Source of the DNA: Liolophura sinensis | Lineage: Eukaryota; Mollusca; Polyplacophora; Chitonida; Chitonidae | Assembly: GCF_032854445.1 (NCBI RefSeq) | Contig: NC_088301.1 | Coordinates: 4,639,703-4,703,702 of the forward strand | Direction: 5' to 3' | DNA length: 64,000 nucleotides | Program-made: the position numbers and the translations under genes | Notes under the pieces: generated by a model | The model's database searches: none | What the model was told of the DNA's origin: nothing | What the model saw: only the letters and a program-made list of their open reading frames with translations | Shown here: positions 1 through 12,477 of the stretch, one piece after another | Numbering within the stretch: the first letter of the stretch is position 1 | Layout: each line of letters starts with the position of its first letter

Positions 1-632
1 AAAACATAACATGGACACAATACCACGTACAAATCAACTTTAGTCTTTTTGTCAATGCGCCCCGTGTGTTTAGTGTGCAGGAACTTCACGGGCTTCATCA
101 TATGTCTCAGTCATGTTCATGAAACTTTTTACCAGAGACTATTTATTTGTATAACGTGAAATGATTTTAGTCCATTGTAATGGAGACTCTGCACACTGAT
201 GACGTCCATTCTGTATATTACACGTCTTCTGCGTGACGCGCATCATGTATGACGTCACATTGTCATTCATAAAACGGCACGTACGGTTAAAATGAATCAG
301 TAAGATCTACTATCTACATTGTACCTCTACCGTTCATGTTATTATGTGTATAGTACCAGCAATTACACTTTAAGAACTGCATGCATTTAAGTCTGATCTG
401 AATTTTTGTATATTAAAAATATTTATTTTTTTTTAGAAATTTAGGAAATCTATAAACAGGAACGAACTGATATAAAACATATGCGCGGATACTATGTAAG
501 AACAGGTGATTATGCGGAGAAAACATGTGGTACACACAGTATGTGCGTGATGAGATGCAGAGTCGGTGGATGTCGCGTCATCGGTGGACAGGAAGGGTGC
601 TAAATCAGATTTATTTTAGTGAGGAATATTTT
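1..632. other. gene-free stretch with CRE-like sites
   Basis: No coding region, RNA gene or repeat array is recognised. The visible signal is several cAMP-response-element-like sites: a perfect TGACGTCA palindrome at 250-257, TGACGTCC at 200-207 and GTGACGCG near 233. A phrase at about 570-598 (CGTCATCGGTGGACAGGAAG) recurs with changes at about 1064-1090. None of this proves a promoter. Confidence 0.4.
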
Positions 633-908
633 TGCTTGGGGTTTTACACCGCACTTAGTCATTTTTCGGTCATGGACGACGAAGAGTCGTTGTGTGTGTG
701 TACATATAATGTACACCTGACATGACACCCCACCCAATCACATTACACTGACACCTGACAAACCAGTCCTGTTTCCTTGCTGTTTAACTTATCAGTGCTG
801 TACGCCAAGCCAGGCAGCAACAAGTACCATTGGTGTTACCCGACCCGGGTTTGAACCTAGGTTTCCCAATTTCGAGGCGAATGCTCTAACCATGCAAAGG
901 CGTCAGCT
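633..908 (-). mobile_element. SINE-2 family copy, internally deleted, minus strand
   Basis: Read on the minus strand this matches the complete SINE-2 element at 25.6 kb. It has a tRNA-like head with a B-box-like GGTTCAAACCCGGGT stretch, the body phrase GGAAACAGGACTGG, the block ending in GGGTGGGGTGTCATGT, and the tail part GACTGAAAAATT-like followed by a GTAAAACCCC-like end. A piece between body and tail is missing compared with the 25.6-kb copy. It is an old, mutated copy. The short open frame at 525-725 overlaps its tail and is not a gene. Confidence 0.7.
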
Positions 909-1399
909 CTTTTTATGTGACGTCTTCCCTGGTGTAGCAGTTCTGTCCCGTACAACACTGACGTATATATCACAGCTAGCATGCAAGCCACGAGGGCAGA
1001 CACCCGTGTTCTAACCATTAGAGGCCACTGAAGCTAGCAGCTTATAATGTAAATGGGATTTCTCGTCATCGATGGACAGGAAGAATGTCGACCCACAGTT
1101 ATATCAGTGAGAGGGTTTACAACTAATTACACTATACATAATAATGGAGTTGTATTAAAGATGTTAAATTAACATCCCAGATGTGCCTGTTTTGAAATGT
1201 GTTTTTACATTCTGTGTGCAGAGAAATAAGCATGAACCAGTTTACAAATATGATTGAAATCATATTGTTGTATACCCTGGCATTATTTTATACATGTCTT
1301 ACACTGTAATACAGCATATATTTGCAATCACGTATACATGGACAATTTAAAACAGCGGACTTGTACAAGTGCATATAGTCTACACATTAAATACACCAC
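909..1399. other. gene-free stretch, nothing recognised
   Basis: AT-rich single-copy-looking DNA. No coding exon, tRNA or tandem array was recognised on either strand. Confidence 0.4.
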
Positions 1400-1404
1400 A
1401 CATG

Positions 1405-1755
1405 TGCAGTTACAAAGCCTATTTATTATACACCATGCACACATGTACTAGTACAGCTATCCAGCCTATTTTATTTTACACCATGCACAAGTACAGTTAT
1501 TCAACCTATTTTATTTTACACCACACACGTACAAGTACAGTTATCCAGCCTGTTTTATTATACATCACACACATGCACGCACAGTTATCTTGTCTATTTT
1601 ATTAATGTTACACATGCACAAGTACAGTTATCCGCTTTATTTTATTATACCCCCCCCCCCCTCATGTACAGGTGCATTTGACTAGCCTATTTTTATTACA
1701 TCACACGAGTACAAGTACAGCTATGCAGCCTAGTGTATTTATTGTAAGACATCTT
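1405..1755. repeat. minisatellite, ~43-bp unit, about 7 degenerate copies
   Basis: The phrase AGTACAGTTATCCAGCCT followed by a TTTTATT run and a CACACATG-type end recurs with starts near 1451, 1491, 1535, 1579, 1622, 1672 and 1715, so the period is 40-50 bp, usually 43-44. One copy carries a run of C at about 1651-1661. The short open frames here are by-products of the array. Confidence 0.85.
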
Positions 1756-3080
1756 CTGCCATCCCAACCTCACTCGGTCACAGAACGTTTTTACCCTGGA
1801 AGTCCAGAAAGGGAAAAGTTCAGGGCTAAACGCCGTAAGGGAGAATGTGGTAACTGGGGGGAAAGGCGGCGGGTCCAGGTGTCTGTCCTGACGGGTATCA
1901 TCCTCCGTGTACAAGGTGGTGGACCCGTATCCGTGGATTTGCTACAGCCCTTTTGCACAGGTACATGTAACTTTCATGTATAATACAGTACACATGCAAC
2001 TGTAAATACCTTTGCCTAAGGTGACTTTCACCTGCAGGTGCAGACTTTTACTTCAGTTTTACATGTGTACAAACAAGTGCTTCACTCAAATAAAGGAATG
2101 TTACTCTTTCTTGTTTCTCTAAAAGCCTTTGTGACACGTAAGGCGGAAGTCCGCCGTGGAGATCTCGTCATTTCATTGCAAGAAAAAAAAATCAAACTGT
2201 TTCCATGGGTGGAGGAGGTGTGTAGTGTATATTGAAATCGCCTTATGTTTGGACTCGTCTGCTCATCACTTTTGTATTTTGCCATTTCCGTTAACACGTA
2301 CTTGACGTTTCTAACAATTCTGGCTGTTGTGTGGTTTGATGTCGGACTTGTTGAAGTGGAGTTAACGAGAGGCTATCGCAGCTGGACGCCGGGGACAAGG
2401 TGTATAGTGACAGTTACGTAAACCTCTCAGGTACGTGTTCAGGTGGGTTAAAGGGGAAAGAAGACATCCCTCTGTGGGTTGGCTGGGGGGGGGGGGGAAG
2501 AGGGGAGGGTCCGGCCAGGTGCGCGTTCTTTCCTTGCCCTTCTCTTACAGCTGTCATTTGACTCAAGTACAGGCATGTGGGAGTCGAGTTCAGGTGTTAA
2601 GACCGCTATTGTGGTCGTAAGACCTTCAGATAATGCAGTTGTACATTTCGGCAGACAGACTGACGCCAGTGTGTTTGGCAGGGCTGTGCGTTGCTTGTCG
2701 CCACAGCCTGTTTACCCTCATTGACCAGGCTCGTCGGCTGAATGGAGGGGTTCACTCGGGGACAACGTAGGCATACCGCTCTTCCATCGACACACTTTAA
2801 ATCAGGGTTCCCGAGTTCAGGCAATAAAAATATAAATCGTCCGAAATATCAAAGTGGCTCTGAATAAGATGAGAGTATTCACGTATTCTATTAAACTCGC
2901 CATACACCTATACATAAGGATTTGGGTGAATAGATCAAATGCACTGCAAAATATACTTTTATCAAAACTACTCTGATACGACGAAATAAAAAATATTGTT
3001 GAGAAACATTCAAGAGTTGAACTTGTCAGGCAGTTTTGTATCTGTATTCAGTCTGCATATATATTTTTATGTAAATACAT
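1756..3080. other. gene-free stretch; G-run at ~2488
   Basis: No conserved protein or RNA is recognised. A 103-codon open frame (1672-1983) and two overlapping frames near 2435-2724 show no family I know. A homopolymer G run lies at about 2487-2498. The block 1740-1940 is richer in C and G than its flanks and not repetitive. Confidence 0.4.
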
Positions 3081-3082
3081 AT

Positions 3083-3127
<45 letters not shown>
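3083..3127. repeat. (TA)n microsatellite
   Basis: Uninterrupted alternating AT dinucleotides of about 40 bp. Confidence 0.95.
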
Positions 3128-3130
<3 letters not shown>

Positions 3131-4210
3131 TAATAAAAGTCATGCAAGTCTAGTGCGGAATAAGGGAATGTATAGGATATAACGAATGTAGCCCTTGAGG
3201 GAAGAGATTGCAAGTTCGAATCCAGATACTGCACTTATTTGTACTGTTTTAATACCTGTACTTATTTATCTATATGGTAATATATACGATGCCGATTTTT
3301 TGTTATGAAAGTTGTTTAGTATCCTGATGTGTGTGAAATACCACAGCCTCACGTTTTAAACATGATGAATAATTGTAGATTTAAGATCAATACCGTTTTT
3401 TTCTGGCTCGGTCTCTACATATATGTATTTTTGTATTTTGTCTATTCGCCAGATAATAGTAATACATACATGTATAAAGTAACTTAGTATTTACTCTGAA
3501 TCAAACAAATATATAGTACAAATGATCACAAGAAGTTTGGCGGGAGTAAAGACTGCTCTATCCCAAAACAAGAACTTAAAGCTATTTGAAAATGAAGAAA
3601 ATAGTGACGTTTTATGATGAAAAGTAACAATAAACTGATTTTAAGACAAAAATGATGTGACCATCAGGTTTTCCGTTGTTAGGTCGTTTTATTTCGGATT
3701 TAAATAGCGAGATGGAAGCAGTAGATTTGGGTTGATCGGGTAACGTATTCCATTCCCCATGATCAGAGAGTTTCAGAGAATAATGTAAGAAATCACTCTT
3801 GGAGAAAGGCTTAACGAAATCGAGAAGACTGGCTGTAGTTGTGTAACAGTGGACACCGGATTGCCTTAAGAAATGTCTACAGAAGCTTTGGGTATCAGTT
3901 CTCCGTGATGGAAAAATCTGTGTGTAAACAATAGTACAGAATCTTTATTCAAGACATTTACTGGCAAGATTTTTGAGCTTAAAAAACTGAGGTTGAGTAT
4001 GTTCGAAACAATTTGATAATGTGATGATGTGTATAGCTCGTTTTTATAAGTTATCCGATGGTTGTAAACGACTTTTATATGTGTTTCTCCATATAATATT
4101 ACCGTATGATAGAAGTGGGTGGATTATAGTGAATAACAAAGGATGAAAAGGGTTGCTTTATGTGTTTACATGGTTGTGTGATATCGTTACATTGTTCTGC
4201 TCACAAACAT
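3128..4210. other. gene-free AT-rich stretch
   Basis: Single-copy-looking AT-rich DNA with no recognisable exon, RNA gene or array. Confidence 0.4.
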
Positions 4211-4222
4211 ACAAATCATGCA

Positions 4223-4340
4223 ATGGTCGTGGGTTTCCCCCAGGCTCTGCCCGGTTTCCACCCACCATAATGCTGGCCGCCGTCGTATAAGTGAAATATT
4301 CTTGAGTACGGCGTAAAAACACCAATCAAATAAATAAATA
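4223..4340 (+). mobile_element. SINE-1 family copy, 5'-truncated, with target site duplication
   Basis: This is the 3' part of the commonest dispersed repeat of the window: GGTTTCC-CACCCACCATAATG, then GCTGGCCGCCGTCGTATAAG, TGAAATATTCTTGAGTACGG, CACCAATCAAATAAATAAATA. It is flanked by perfect 12-bp direct repeats, ACAAATCATGCA at 4211-4222 and 4340-4351. The 5' truncation plus the duplication is the expected mark of target-primed reverse transcription. Confidence 0.9.
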
Positions 4341-4351
4341 CAAATCATGCA

Positions 4352-6106
4352 TGCGTGTGATTATAGAAGAACTGAAAACGATGTGGTCAACCCATAGATA
4401 ACAATTCCACGGTTTCTGGTGAGACTCCACATGCATGATTTCATTCAGTAACACACATATATATTTCATGTCATCTCATGTTGACTTTAGGCATATATAT
4501 AGGCGAAATTTCGCACTACACTGCAGGAAAATGCCTGCAGGAGAATGTATCTGGTCGTGAAAATCTATTTTTATTACTTCATTGTTCTTTAAAGCCATTC
4601 TCAACAATTTTTCATTCGTACATGAATTATCATTTTCATGGATAGAGGAAACGGGATTTCCTTTGTGAACCATCGAACTTTGGCAAGTATCTGGCGAACT
4701 TGCGGAAGATATATCTCGACGGTGAAAATGCTGGTGCTAGACATAAGAGTGGGTGGGGGATGGACATCCATCAACGATGGTAAAACCAGGCATGTATGAA
4801 ATGAGCGCTTATTTTAATGGAAATGTAGTACAAAATATAGGAATTTGGCATTCTTGCAAATTGTGTACAGGAGGTAAGTTGTAATTAAGAAAGAGTTATA
4901 TACTTATAGTGCATGAAACAAACTGCATGGACACCTGTACGTCAGATAGCTGTGATTTAGGGGTGGGGGGTGGGGTGTAGGGTGGAGCGTGGGGCGGAGG
5001 TACACACTCATGCAGATAAAATATTCTCCCTGTATAGTTCTGGTCTATAACCAGTGTTTCAGAGCACGTCATCTCAAGTCATGATATTTTTTTACAAAAG
5101 AAAGGATTTAACGTATAAATGAGTTGTATTCACAGCCTTGCCATGGTCATTTGTACACGGCTAATCTTTCATCTATAGTTCCGTAATCCGCGATAATTAT
5201 ACTGTGGTTAACTTGTCCCGTTACGCGGCGGTCCAACCCCTCACACCGGGGTGGTCAGGTGATTTGTAAAGCTGAGGGTGGGGAAATGCCGTGGGGGTGG
5301 GGGAGAGGGTGGGGGTGGAAGGAGCCATGGCAGTGGGAATCCGCCTCTGTCCATGCACCTCTCATCTATAATGTCGATTACTTCACGGGAAACTGACAAC
5401 TTGTAAATCACTGCCAATTCTACACAGTAGTACAATGTGGAGGCTCCTTTAGGAACTGCCATAATCAGATTCACTGGTTACGGACAGGTTCCAAATCACC
5501 TCACGTGGTGAAATCAACGCTTATTGGAGATTTGAAAGTAAGGGGCAATTCTATATACCCCCTATAGTGATTATTATTACTGCATAAGTTTACAAAATAA
5601 TTGTTACAAAACAATTTTACAGCCTCCTTATAAATAATTCTTCCTCATTGATGTGCGTGTGAAGATAAAATATGCAAGAACATACATAGCGGAATTTCTT
5701 GCTCCGGGCTTAGAAGTAATTGTCACGTAGTATGTATGCTCACAAGCTGGATAGAATTTCCAACACGCAATTAAAATGGTAACATTTTTCAGAAAACTAT
5801 TTTATGAGCTTCCGCCCCATGCATTGTGGTATTCAATGATTTACCATTAGAACAAATGTGAACGAGACATTTAACCTGAGATTTATTTATTTGTCGGTTT
5901 TTAATACGCTGCACATTGGAGAATTGTTACTTGTATAAGGAGCACCAGTTTTGTATTTTGAGTGCAGTAAATCAGAATGCTTTGGGTAAACTATTGACTT
6001 CTTGCAAGGTGTATGGACAAGTGCATGGTCTTCATCGAACGTAAACAAGCGCTCACAATTTCACAGCTCATTGTCACCACTGCCTTACGTCAGAAGGTCT
6101 GGCGAA
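4352..6106. other. gene-free stretch
   Basis: No gene recognised. G-rich purine patches occur at about 4960-5005 and 5280-5325. The small open frames at 4476-4673 and 5241-5474 (minus) are low-complexity or unlike any family I know. Confidence 0.4.
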
Positions 6107-6230
6107 AACCTGCGGATGGTCGGGGGTTTCCTCAAGGCTCTGCCAAGTTTCCTCCCACCATAATGCTGGCCGCCGTCGTATAAGTGAAATATTGAGTACG
6201 GTATAAAACACCAATCTAATAAACAAATAT
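6107..6230 (+). mobile_element. SINE-1 family copy, 5'-truncated
   Basis: 3' part of SINE-1: TGCGGATGGTCGGGGGTTTC, the CCCACCATAATGCTGGCCGC block, GTCGTATAAGTGAAATATT, and a CACCAATCTAATAAACAAAT tail. No clear target duplication is visible. Confidence 0.85.
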
Positions 6231-7141
6231 CCTCAGCAGAGCGATAGCATGGTGTGTTCAGTGCGAATATTGTCACGAAATGTTTTGTTGGCGGTATTGG
6301 CAGTATTGGCTGTGCATGGCGTTAAGCCATATTCATTCATTCAATGCCGGGACTGAACCTGTGCATGCGTGGTGCAGAGTGCAGGTTTGGGGTCGCATAT
6401 GTACTTTGCCACTTAGCTATAGGTAGAGCTGTACCGCTCCAAGATAAGCTAAGACAAATTATTGTTATTCAAAGTGTACACTTCGTAGCGTCGAAGCCGT
6501 CGAAGCGTTATGCAAGTCAAACAACATCAGTTTTTGTTTCATCATTTGCCATACATCGTCACATATCCAGCCACATAACATCGTTCGCGAGAGAGGGAAA
6601 CGCAAATTCAATATTGCATTGATTGGCCTTTTCATAAGTATAACATGGAAGTGCAGGTCAAGTAAATGATAAAATGTGCATGATCCATACGGTTCATTTT
6701 ACACCATATGGATGTATGGAACAAATTAGCATATATGTAAGTTGTATACGTGAACAGCTGTAAAAAAATATAGAAACTACATAGAAATTGTATATTTTTT
6801 CCGTTATAGACTTAAATGTATAACTTGGATTTCTGAAAGTTTCAGCTCATTTTTTGTCAATTACACGTTAAAAACTTTACCTTTCTTTCATTTGCGGATT
6901 TTTTGGTTTTGAAGTGGGGAAATAAATTTCCTGCAGGTGTTAATATAGATATAGTCACTCATCTATATTTGTGGTGTGATACGTCATGCATCGTGACTGG
7001 TCATCCCGTCGCGTCATCATGCATGACGTCATCACCAATCCTCTCGTCTAGCTATATTTAGTTAGTATGGTTTGCTGAAATTCATATTCTGATTCATTCA
7101 ATACACAGAGAAATTATACAATATTTTACATACCTACAATT
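6231..7141. other. gene-free stretch with a second CRE-like palindrome
   Basis: AT-rich, no gene recognised. A SINE-like tail (GGCGTTAAGCCATATTCATT) ends near 6342. A perfect TGACGTCA lies at 7024-7031, next to CGCGTCATCATGCA and other CGTCA half-sites at about 6980-7030. Confidence 0.4.
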
Positions 7142-7322
7142 ATATCACTCTGATGGAATAAAGCATAGTATAAACCAAGTTTTACATGTGTTTGAAACTA
7201 AAACTGGCCGCAGTGAAATGAAATGTACAATTGTATCTCTTTGATGGAGTAAAGCACAGTATAAAGCAAGTTTTATATGTGTTTGAGACTGGAACTGGCA
7301 TCAGCGAATTGATGTATACATG
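7142..7322. repeat. 91-bp tandem duplication
   Basis: Two adjacent related copies: GATGGAATAAAGCA at 7152 and GATGGAGTAAAGCA at 7243, each followed by AGTATAAA, AAGTTTTA-ATGTGTTTGA and ACTGGC-CAG. The copies have diverged by scattered substitutions. Confidence 0.85.
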
Positions 7323-7489
7323 TGTGATGCGAAATACCACGTGTTCATATATTAATGATTGACAATGCAGAGAGGGCAGCACTATATAGTCCTGTAATGT
7401 ATACAACAAGCACTTGTGTGGTATGAACACAAAATTATGTTCTCTCCAACAAAAGTCTGGCGTCTCATTATAACAACTCTGTCTCCTGT

Positions 7490-7775
7490 TGAATTAACAC
7501 AACGTCTTGTGTTGAAAGAATTAAACACAAGATGTGTTTGATCTTATACACAATACCTGTGTTAAAATACAAAAAAATTTTTGGTTGTTGTACCAATACA
7601 AGTTAGGTAAAGTGCGCATGATGACAAATTACTTAATTTTGGTTCAACACAAGTTTGTGTTTTATTAATTTGTAAGACAGACATGTTTTTTCACATTTAT
7701 TTAACACATGCTTGTGTTGGGGTAATACATTTTTATATTGAACGAAAACAACACAATTTTTAGTGTTAGATTTCA
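7490..7775. repeat. cluster of short inverted repeats, AACACAA-n-TTGTGTT
   Basis: Perfect or near-perfect small palindromes: AACACAA-CGTC-TTGTGTT at 7496-7513, AAACACA-AGA-TGTGTTT at 7523-7539, AACACAA-GT-TTGTGTT at 7646-7661 and AACACA-TGCT-TGTGTT at 7703-7718, plus weaker ones near 7548-7562 and 7748-7766. They are irregularly spaced and share only the arms. They may be remnants of a palindromic element or clustered binding sites. Confidence 0.7.
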
Positions 7776-9519
7776 TCGCATGTGTATTTTGTGTGTATAG
7801 TAGGTGAATTATACACATCTAATCTCGAAATACCATTGATGGCAGAGATGCCACCCTCGGTATTTTTCGGTCTCCCTATTTCAGCCCATTTCTGGAATAA
7901 TTTATGTCATTCACCTCAAGAACTTTCCCTTATAAATAAATATATACACCAATATGACCTAAACTTAGATCTGTACCGTTCCAAGAAAGATATAATTTGT
8001 TTCCGTTTATTTTTCATAACACGTAATAAGTTTTTTTCTTTTATAATTTATTGCATGACAGTTTTCATTTTTCTTTATTATGAGATAACATTATAAGGGA
8101 GTGTGTAGAGGAGAAAGAAAAATGCAAAACCAGAATTACAAATATACAAGTACATGCATGGTAACTTTCAAGTCATGTAATCTTGAGATGCTGGAAATTA
8201 ACTATCAGAGGCGTTGCACACTGTGGACATAATATAGATGTTTATTTGGCTGTAAGAGACTCTCGCACCTGTTGAGTTTCTCTAATGGCAAGAAAAGTTA
8301 GTGTAACCACAGCGTGGGTCTCCCTCCACATGTGGTGTCTACAGACCGCTATGTGATACTCCGTGTGCTGCTAATACGTTTTCCCTCTGTAGTCGCTGGC
8401 CAGAATATATACAAGGGTTTGACGATATATACCCGCACGTGGTTGGATGGGGGCTTGGTTAGAAAGTTTGCGGTTGATGTATATACGATGAGGTTGTAAT
8501 GGGGAGTGCAGTAGAGTTATGTGTCTGACTAGATTCTCTCTTTGGGAGAAATCCGAGGCCCCATACGCTAAACATTCCACAGCAATCACCTCTCTCCGCC
8601 CCTAAAATGACGGGGCTCGCAGACGAGTTCGCCTCGCACGGCTGGCAGAAAGGCGGGGGGTGTAGGCGATCAGGCCCATTGACACGACCCTTATTGATAC
8701 GGTCTTTGTCGCAATGTGTACTACAGTCCTTAGAAAACCATATAATACGGGCAAGTCTAAGACCTCACTTGTTTACCCGTGATTTCTTGTGTAAACGGCT
8801 GGCGTCAGGCTGTCTAGCGCACACCTGGGCTGGCGGCCGCTTAGTTCTTATACCGCATACTTTCGCATGAGACAAGTAAAGCGGAGGCCTATGTATTGCT
8901 TCACATTAGCTGTTGAATGGGGGTATCGACATTGATTTGGACTCGTTCCCACAACCTGACAATAAGTAAGCCTAGACCAATCACAAATGGCCTCAACTAC
9001 AAAGTCAGAGACAATTAAACGTATTTGAGACTCGTCAACAGAGTGAGATATAATAATATGGTTAGGTGCGGAGCGAGGCGCCAGAGTTCTTGTCTGTATT
9101 TGACAAATCAGTCGGGTGGATTATTTACAATCCGATTCTTTCCATTAAAACAATTTATACTTGTCCATTTTCTTCTAAGTACACCTTTCTGAACCGGTGT
9201 ATAAGCTTCAGGGATGCTTTCATGCATGCCATTACATACACATATCAGGACACTGGAATATTCATTACGCATGTGAACTTTGTTCACCTCCATTTCCCTA
9301 TAATATGTAGTTTATATCGAGTGTATAACACATACAGAAGAGCAAGTCTTTAAACTTTAAAGGCGTGTAAATCATCTTTATTATTATTATTTTACATGTA
9401 GACAGTGTAAATATATTTTATATTGTTCAAAGCATTTCCTGATTTATTTAGGCTTGTACTAAATAAAACGTATGTTTTATTCCCGCTGTACACCATGCAT
9501 TTAAGATTAACTCGATAGG
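7776..9519. other. gene-free stretch; CpG-richer block at ~8590-9050
   Basis: No gene recognised. The block 8590-9050 is non-repetitive and visibly richer in G, C and CpG than its surroundings; it contains GCGGCCGC at about 8834-8841 and an E-box-like CACCTG near 8823. An 87-codon open frame at 8607-8870 has no family resemblance that I can see. The block could be a regulatory element or a distant promoter; this is only inference. Confidence 0.35.
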
Positions 9520-10130
9520 TCAGTATTGTGCTACAGTTTGTCTTTACACTTGCAAATTATGTGTTAAAGCATCGAGCTATATTGAACTCCATAGTTAAAG
9601 GTTGTCTCGATACTGACTCACTGTTTTGTCTCTACACGGAAACATGCGTGTTTTAAGTTCGTTTCGATACTATAGAACATAATGTATTTAAGTTTGTCTC
9701 GATACTAGCACATTATGTATATGTGTTCAAGTTTGTCTCAGTACTAGCACATTGCATGTAAATGTACTAACGTTTGTCTTAATACTAACGCATTGTACAT
9801 GAATGTATTTAAATTTGTCTCGATACGAGCACATTGTACATAAATGTGTTAAAGTGTGTCGTAATACTAACACATTGTACATGAATGTATTAAAGCTTGT
9901 CTCAATACTGACATGTTGTACCTGAATGCGTTATAGTTTGTCTCGATATTGGTACGTAATGTTTTTAGGTCGTTTCGATATACATACATTATATATGTGT
10001 TGATATTTGTCTGGACGTTCGTACATCATGTGTTAAAGACTTTTTGATACACTGGATGTTGGACATTATGTTTCGACCTTTATAATATACTGACAAATTA
10101 GGTTTTGTGTGGATACTGGCACATTATATA
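9520..10130. repeat. minisatellite, 41-bp unit, degenerate
   Basis: GTTTGTCTCGATACTAGCAC followed by ATTGTACATGAATGTATTAA recurs; starts near 9692, 9731, 9772, 9813, 9854, 9895 and 9936 give a period of 39-41 bp. Outer copies are more eroded. Confidence 0.88.
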
Positions 10131-12477
10131 TATATGCATCGTGGATATAACTTTATATGTGTATATATATGTGAGTCAGGACTCGTCTCAATACTGACTC
10201 ATGCGGACATCTTATGAATTGGGCCAGCTTCTTCCTGGTGTAACTCACGCTATGATTGATAACTCGACACACCGGCACATGTTGGAACACTTCCCTAAAG
10301 TCAGCGTTACGCATGTCAACCATACCCGGCTAAACACTCGGGAAGCAAGGATTTCCTGGTCGAATTCCTCCAATGTTGTATAACATTAACAAACCACACG
10401 TAAACTGAAGCAAAATTATGCTCGTCTTCCATATGCCATTACAACATTTTTGGCGAATATTTAAGGGGATGAGACGTATGCACACCGCTGACATGTGAAA
10501 TAAACACGTCTAACACGCAGGTATCACGGCAAAGCGCAATGCCCATCACTTGATACTTACTCAGTGGTACAACATTTTATATTTGGATGTTGGCAATTTT
10601 ATATTCTTGTGACTCTATAGCTTAAAACTAAGCCAGGTTTCATGTCTTGAGATACTCTTTGCATGTATTCAGGCTGCAAACGTCCTTACATTGTATTAAT
10701 TTTTTCCATACAAGTTCATAATAAATATTTGAACAGGTGTTACACAATTGTATGTTTGTGTATTTCCTTAGTCGGGTTCAGGGCGTCTTGCAAATATATA
10801 GGTCATAAATATACGTATACAGGTTTGGAAATGAAAGTAAGGTGAATGCATCGAGATGAAAGTTTTCATGTATATTCTATAGGGTTACCCTCTACACATG
10901 CCCCTCAAAAACTGAAACACTACAACACACAAAAAAAAAATGCATAATTACGGTAATTTTTCATCTTGCGATTGGTGATCTTCACGTCGAAGCGTGTGAC
11001 GCATTTTTACCATTTATGTGATGTCAGAATTATGAGTTTTCATTTATACAGTGCATATACAAATGGTAAAGTTTGAAACTACAGTTTCAGCGAAGTAGAC
11101 CTGAAACAATGCAATGTGGCTGCGCATTATGCACAGCTGTCCAGGCATGCTATATATATAAAAAAAAAAACTATAAAAAAGCTGTAAAAACCAATGGACT
11201 GTTAAATACCTTTTGCACGTATGTACGTATACATGCACCAGCTTAAGAAAAAAGTTTGCATAATTTTTATCCGTGCATGATCAGTTGGGCAAGTTTTGAT
11301 CCTGTTTCGATACGACCTGTGGGGAGTGGCTTGAGGATGGGTGCATTAGCCCATGCTGCTCTGATTGCTTACATGTTACAAACCGTTAACTGACTAACGG
11401 GAACAACTCATGGTAATCGCTTTCACCATATGTCAAGGCTTTAGAGCTCTCTAGTCTGTAAGGTGTGAAAGTTCAACTGATGCTTCCCGCCCAGTTCAAG
11501 ATTAGTTCAGTGTTTCGCAGAAACAAGTCAGACACTTTCCAATACATCATGTGTTCTGGCTCAAAGAGATGTCGATTTCACTGCAGGACAGGCGCTTGTA
11601 ACGATCACCTCTGCCCCAGTTGACATCTTGTGTTATCTACATACCTCGGCCTGCTTAATTTCACACTAAATTCGACAAATTGAAAACGTCATTGTAATTT
11701 ATTCCGTCGCATAATTTCTGGTTAATTTCACCCGGGCTATGGTCGAAACAGAATAGACGGCATGTCAGTGCCCATTTGCCCCTTTTGATGCCTCACGCAG
11801 AGCGGCACCGCCCCTCCAAGGATAAGACACGCCCCCTATCCGATTGCACCTCAGCTAATGGCCTCATCTGAATACTTGTGAAGCGAAGCGGCGATAGTGT
11901 GGTAAATTAATCTGACATCTTAATTGAATTAAGTCGTGGATTTTATGCTCTCTCTGGTTACGTGGCTGTAGACCAAAAATAAAACAGTGACAATCCAGGC
12001 TGACTGTCAAAATACAGGTGGTGCCTTAAGACGGTGTAAACTGGCACGCCAAACTACTGCAATTCCCTCATTGCCAAGTGTTTTTTCAGTACCACAAATA
12101 CACAAGAGCATTAAAAATTGTGATGTATAGACACGTACGTGTCCTATGATGACCTCATATTCACGCGAATTTGTCAATCTTATTTGTGCATTCTTAACCA
12201 GTTTATATTTGTAAGCTGAAAAAAAATGACATTTTACCTGCCACAATACGACTGCCTTGTGTATAATGTAGAACTACAAAATATATATTTTTGATTTCGC
12301 CATTCATGAATTCAGAAATAACTTCCAGTACTTTCCCTCTTGTTTTCATTTTCCTGTCATCGGTACCGTTTTACGCCTAAAGTAAAGAATATTGAACGAC
12401 AATCGCTCCCCACAGGTTGGTCCCCACATCCTTGGTATAACTATACATACCTTGTGGATATACGGCTTCATTTACCG
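10131..12477. other. gene-free stretch; unique blocks at 11.3-12.0 kb
   Basis: No exon or RNA gene recognised. The block 11280-11990 is single-copy-looking and less AT-rich, with homeodomain-type TTAATTGAATTAA at about 11920-11932. It would be a fair candidate for conserved non-coding DNA, but nothing in the sequence alone proves this. Confidence 0.35.
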
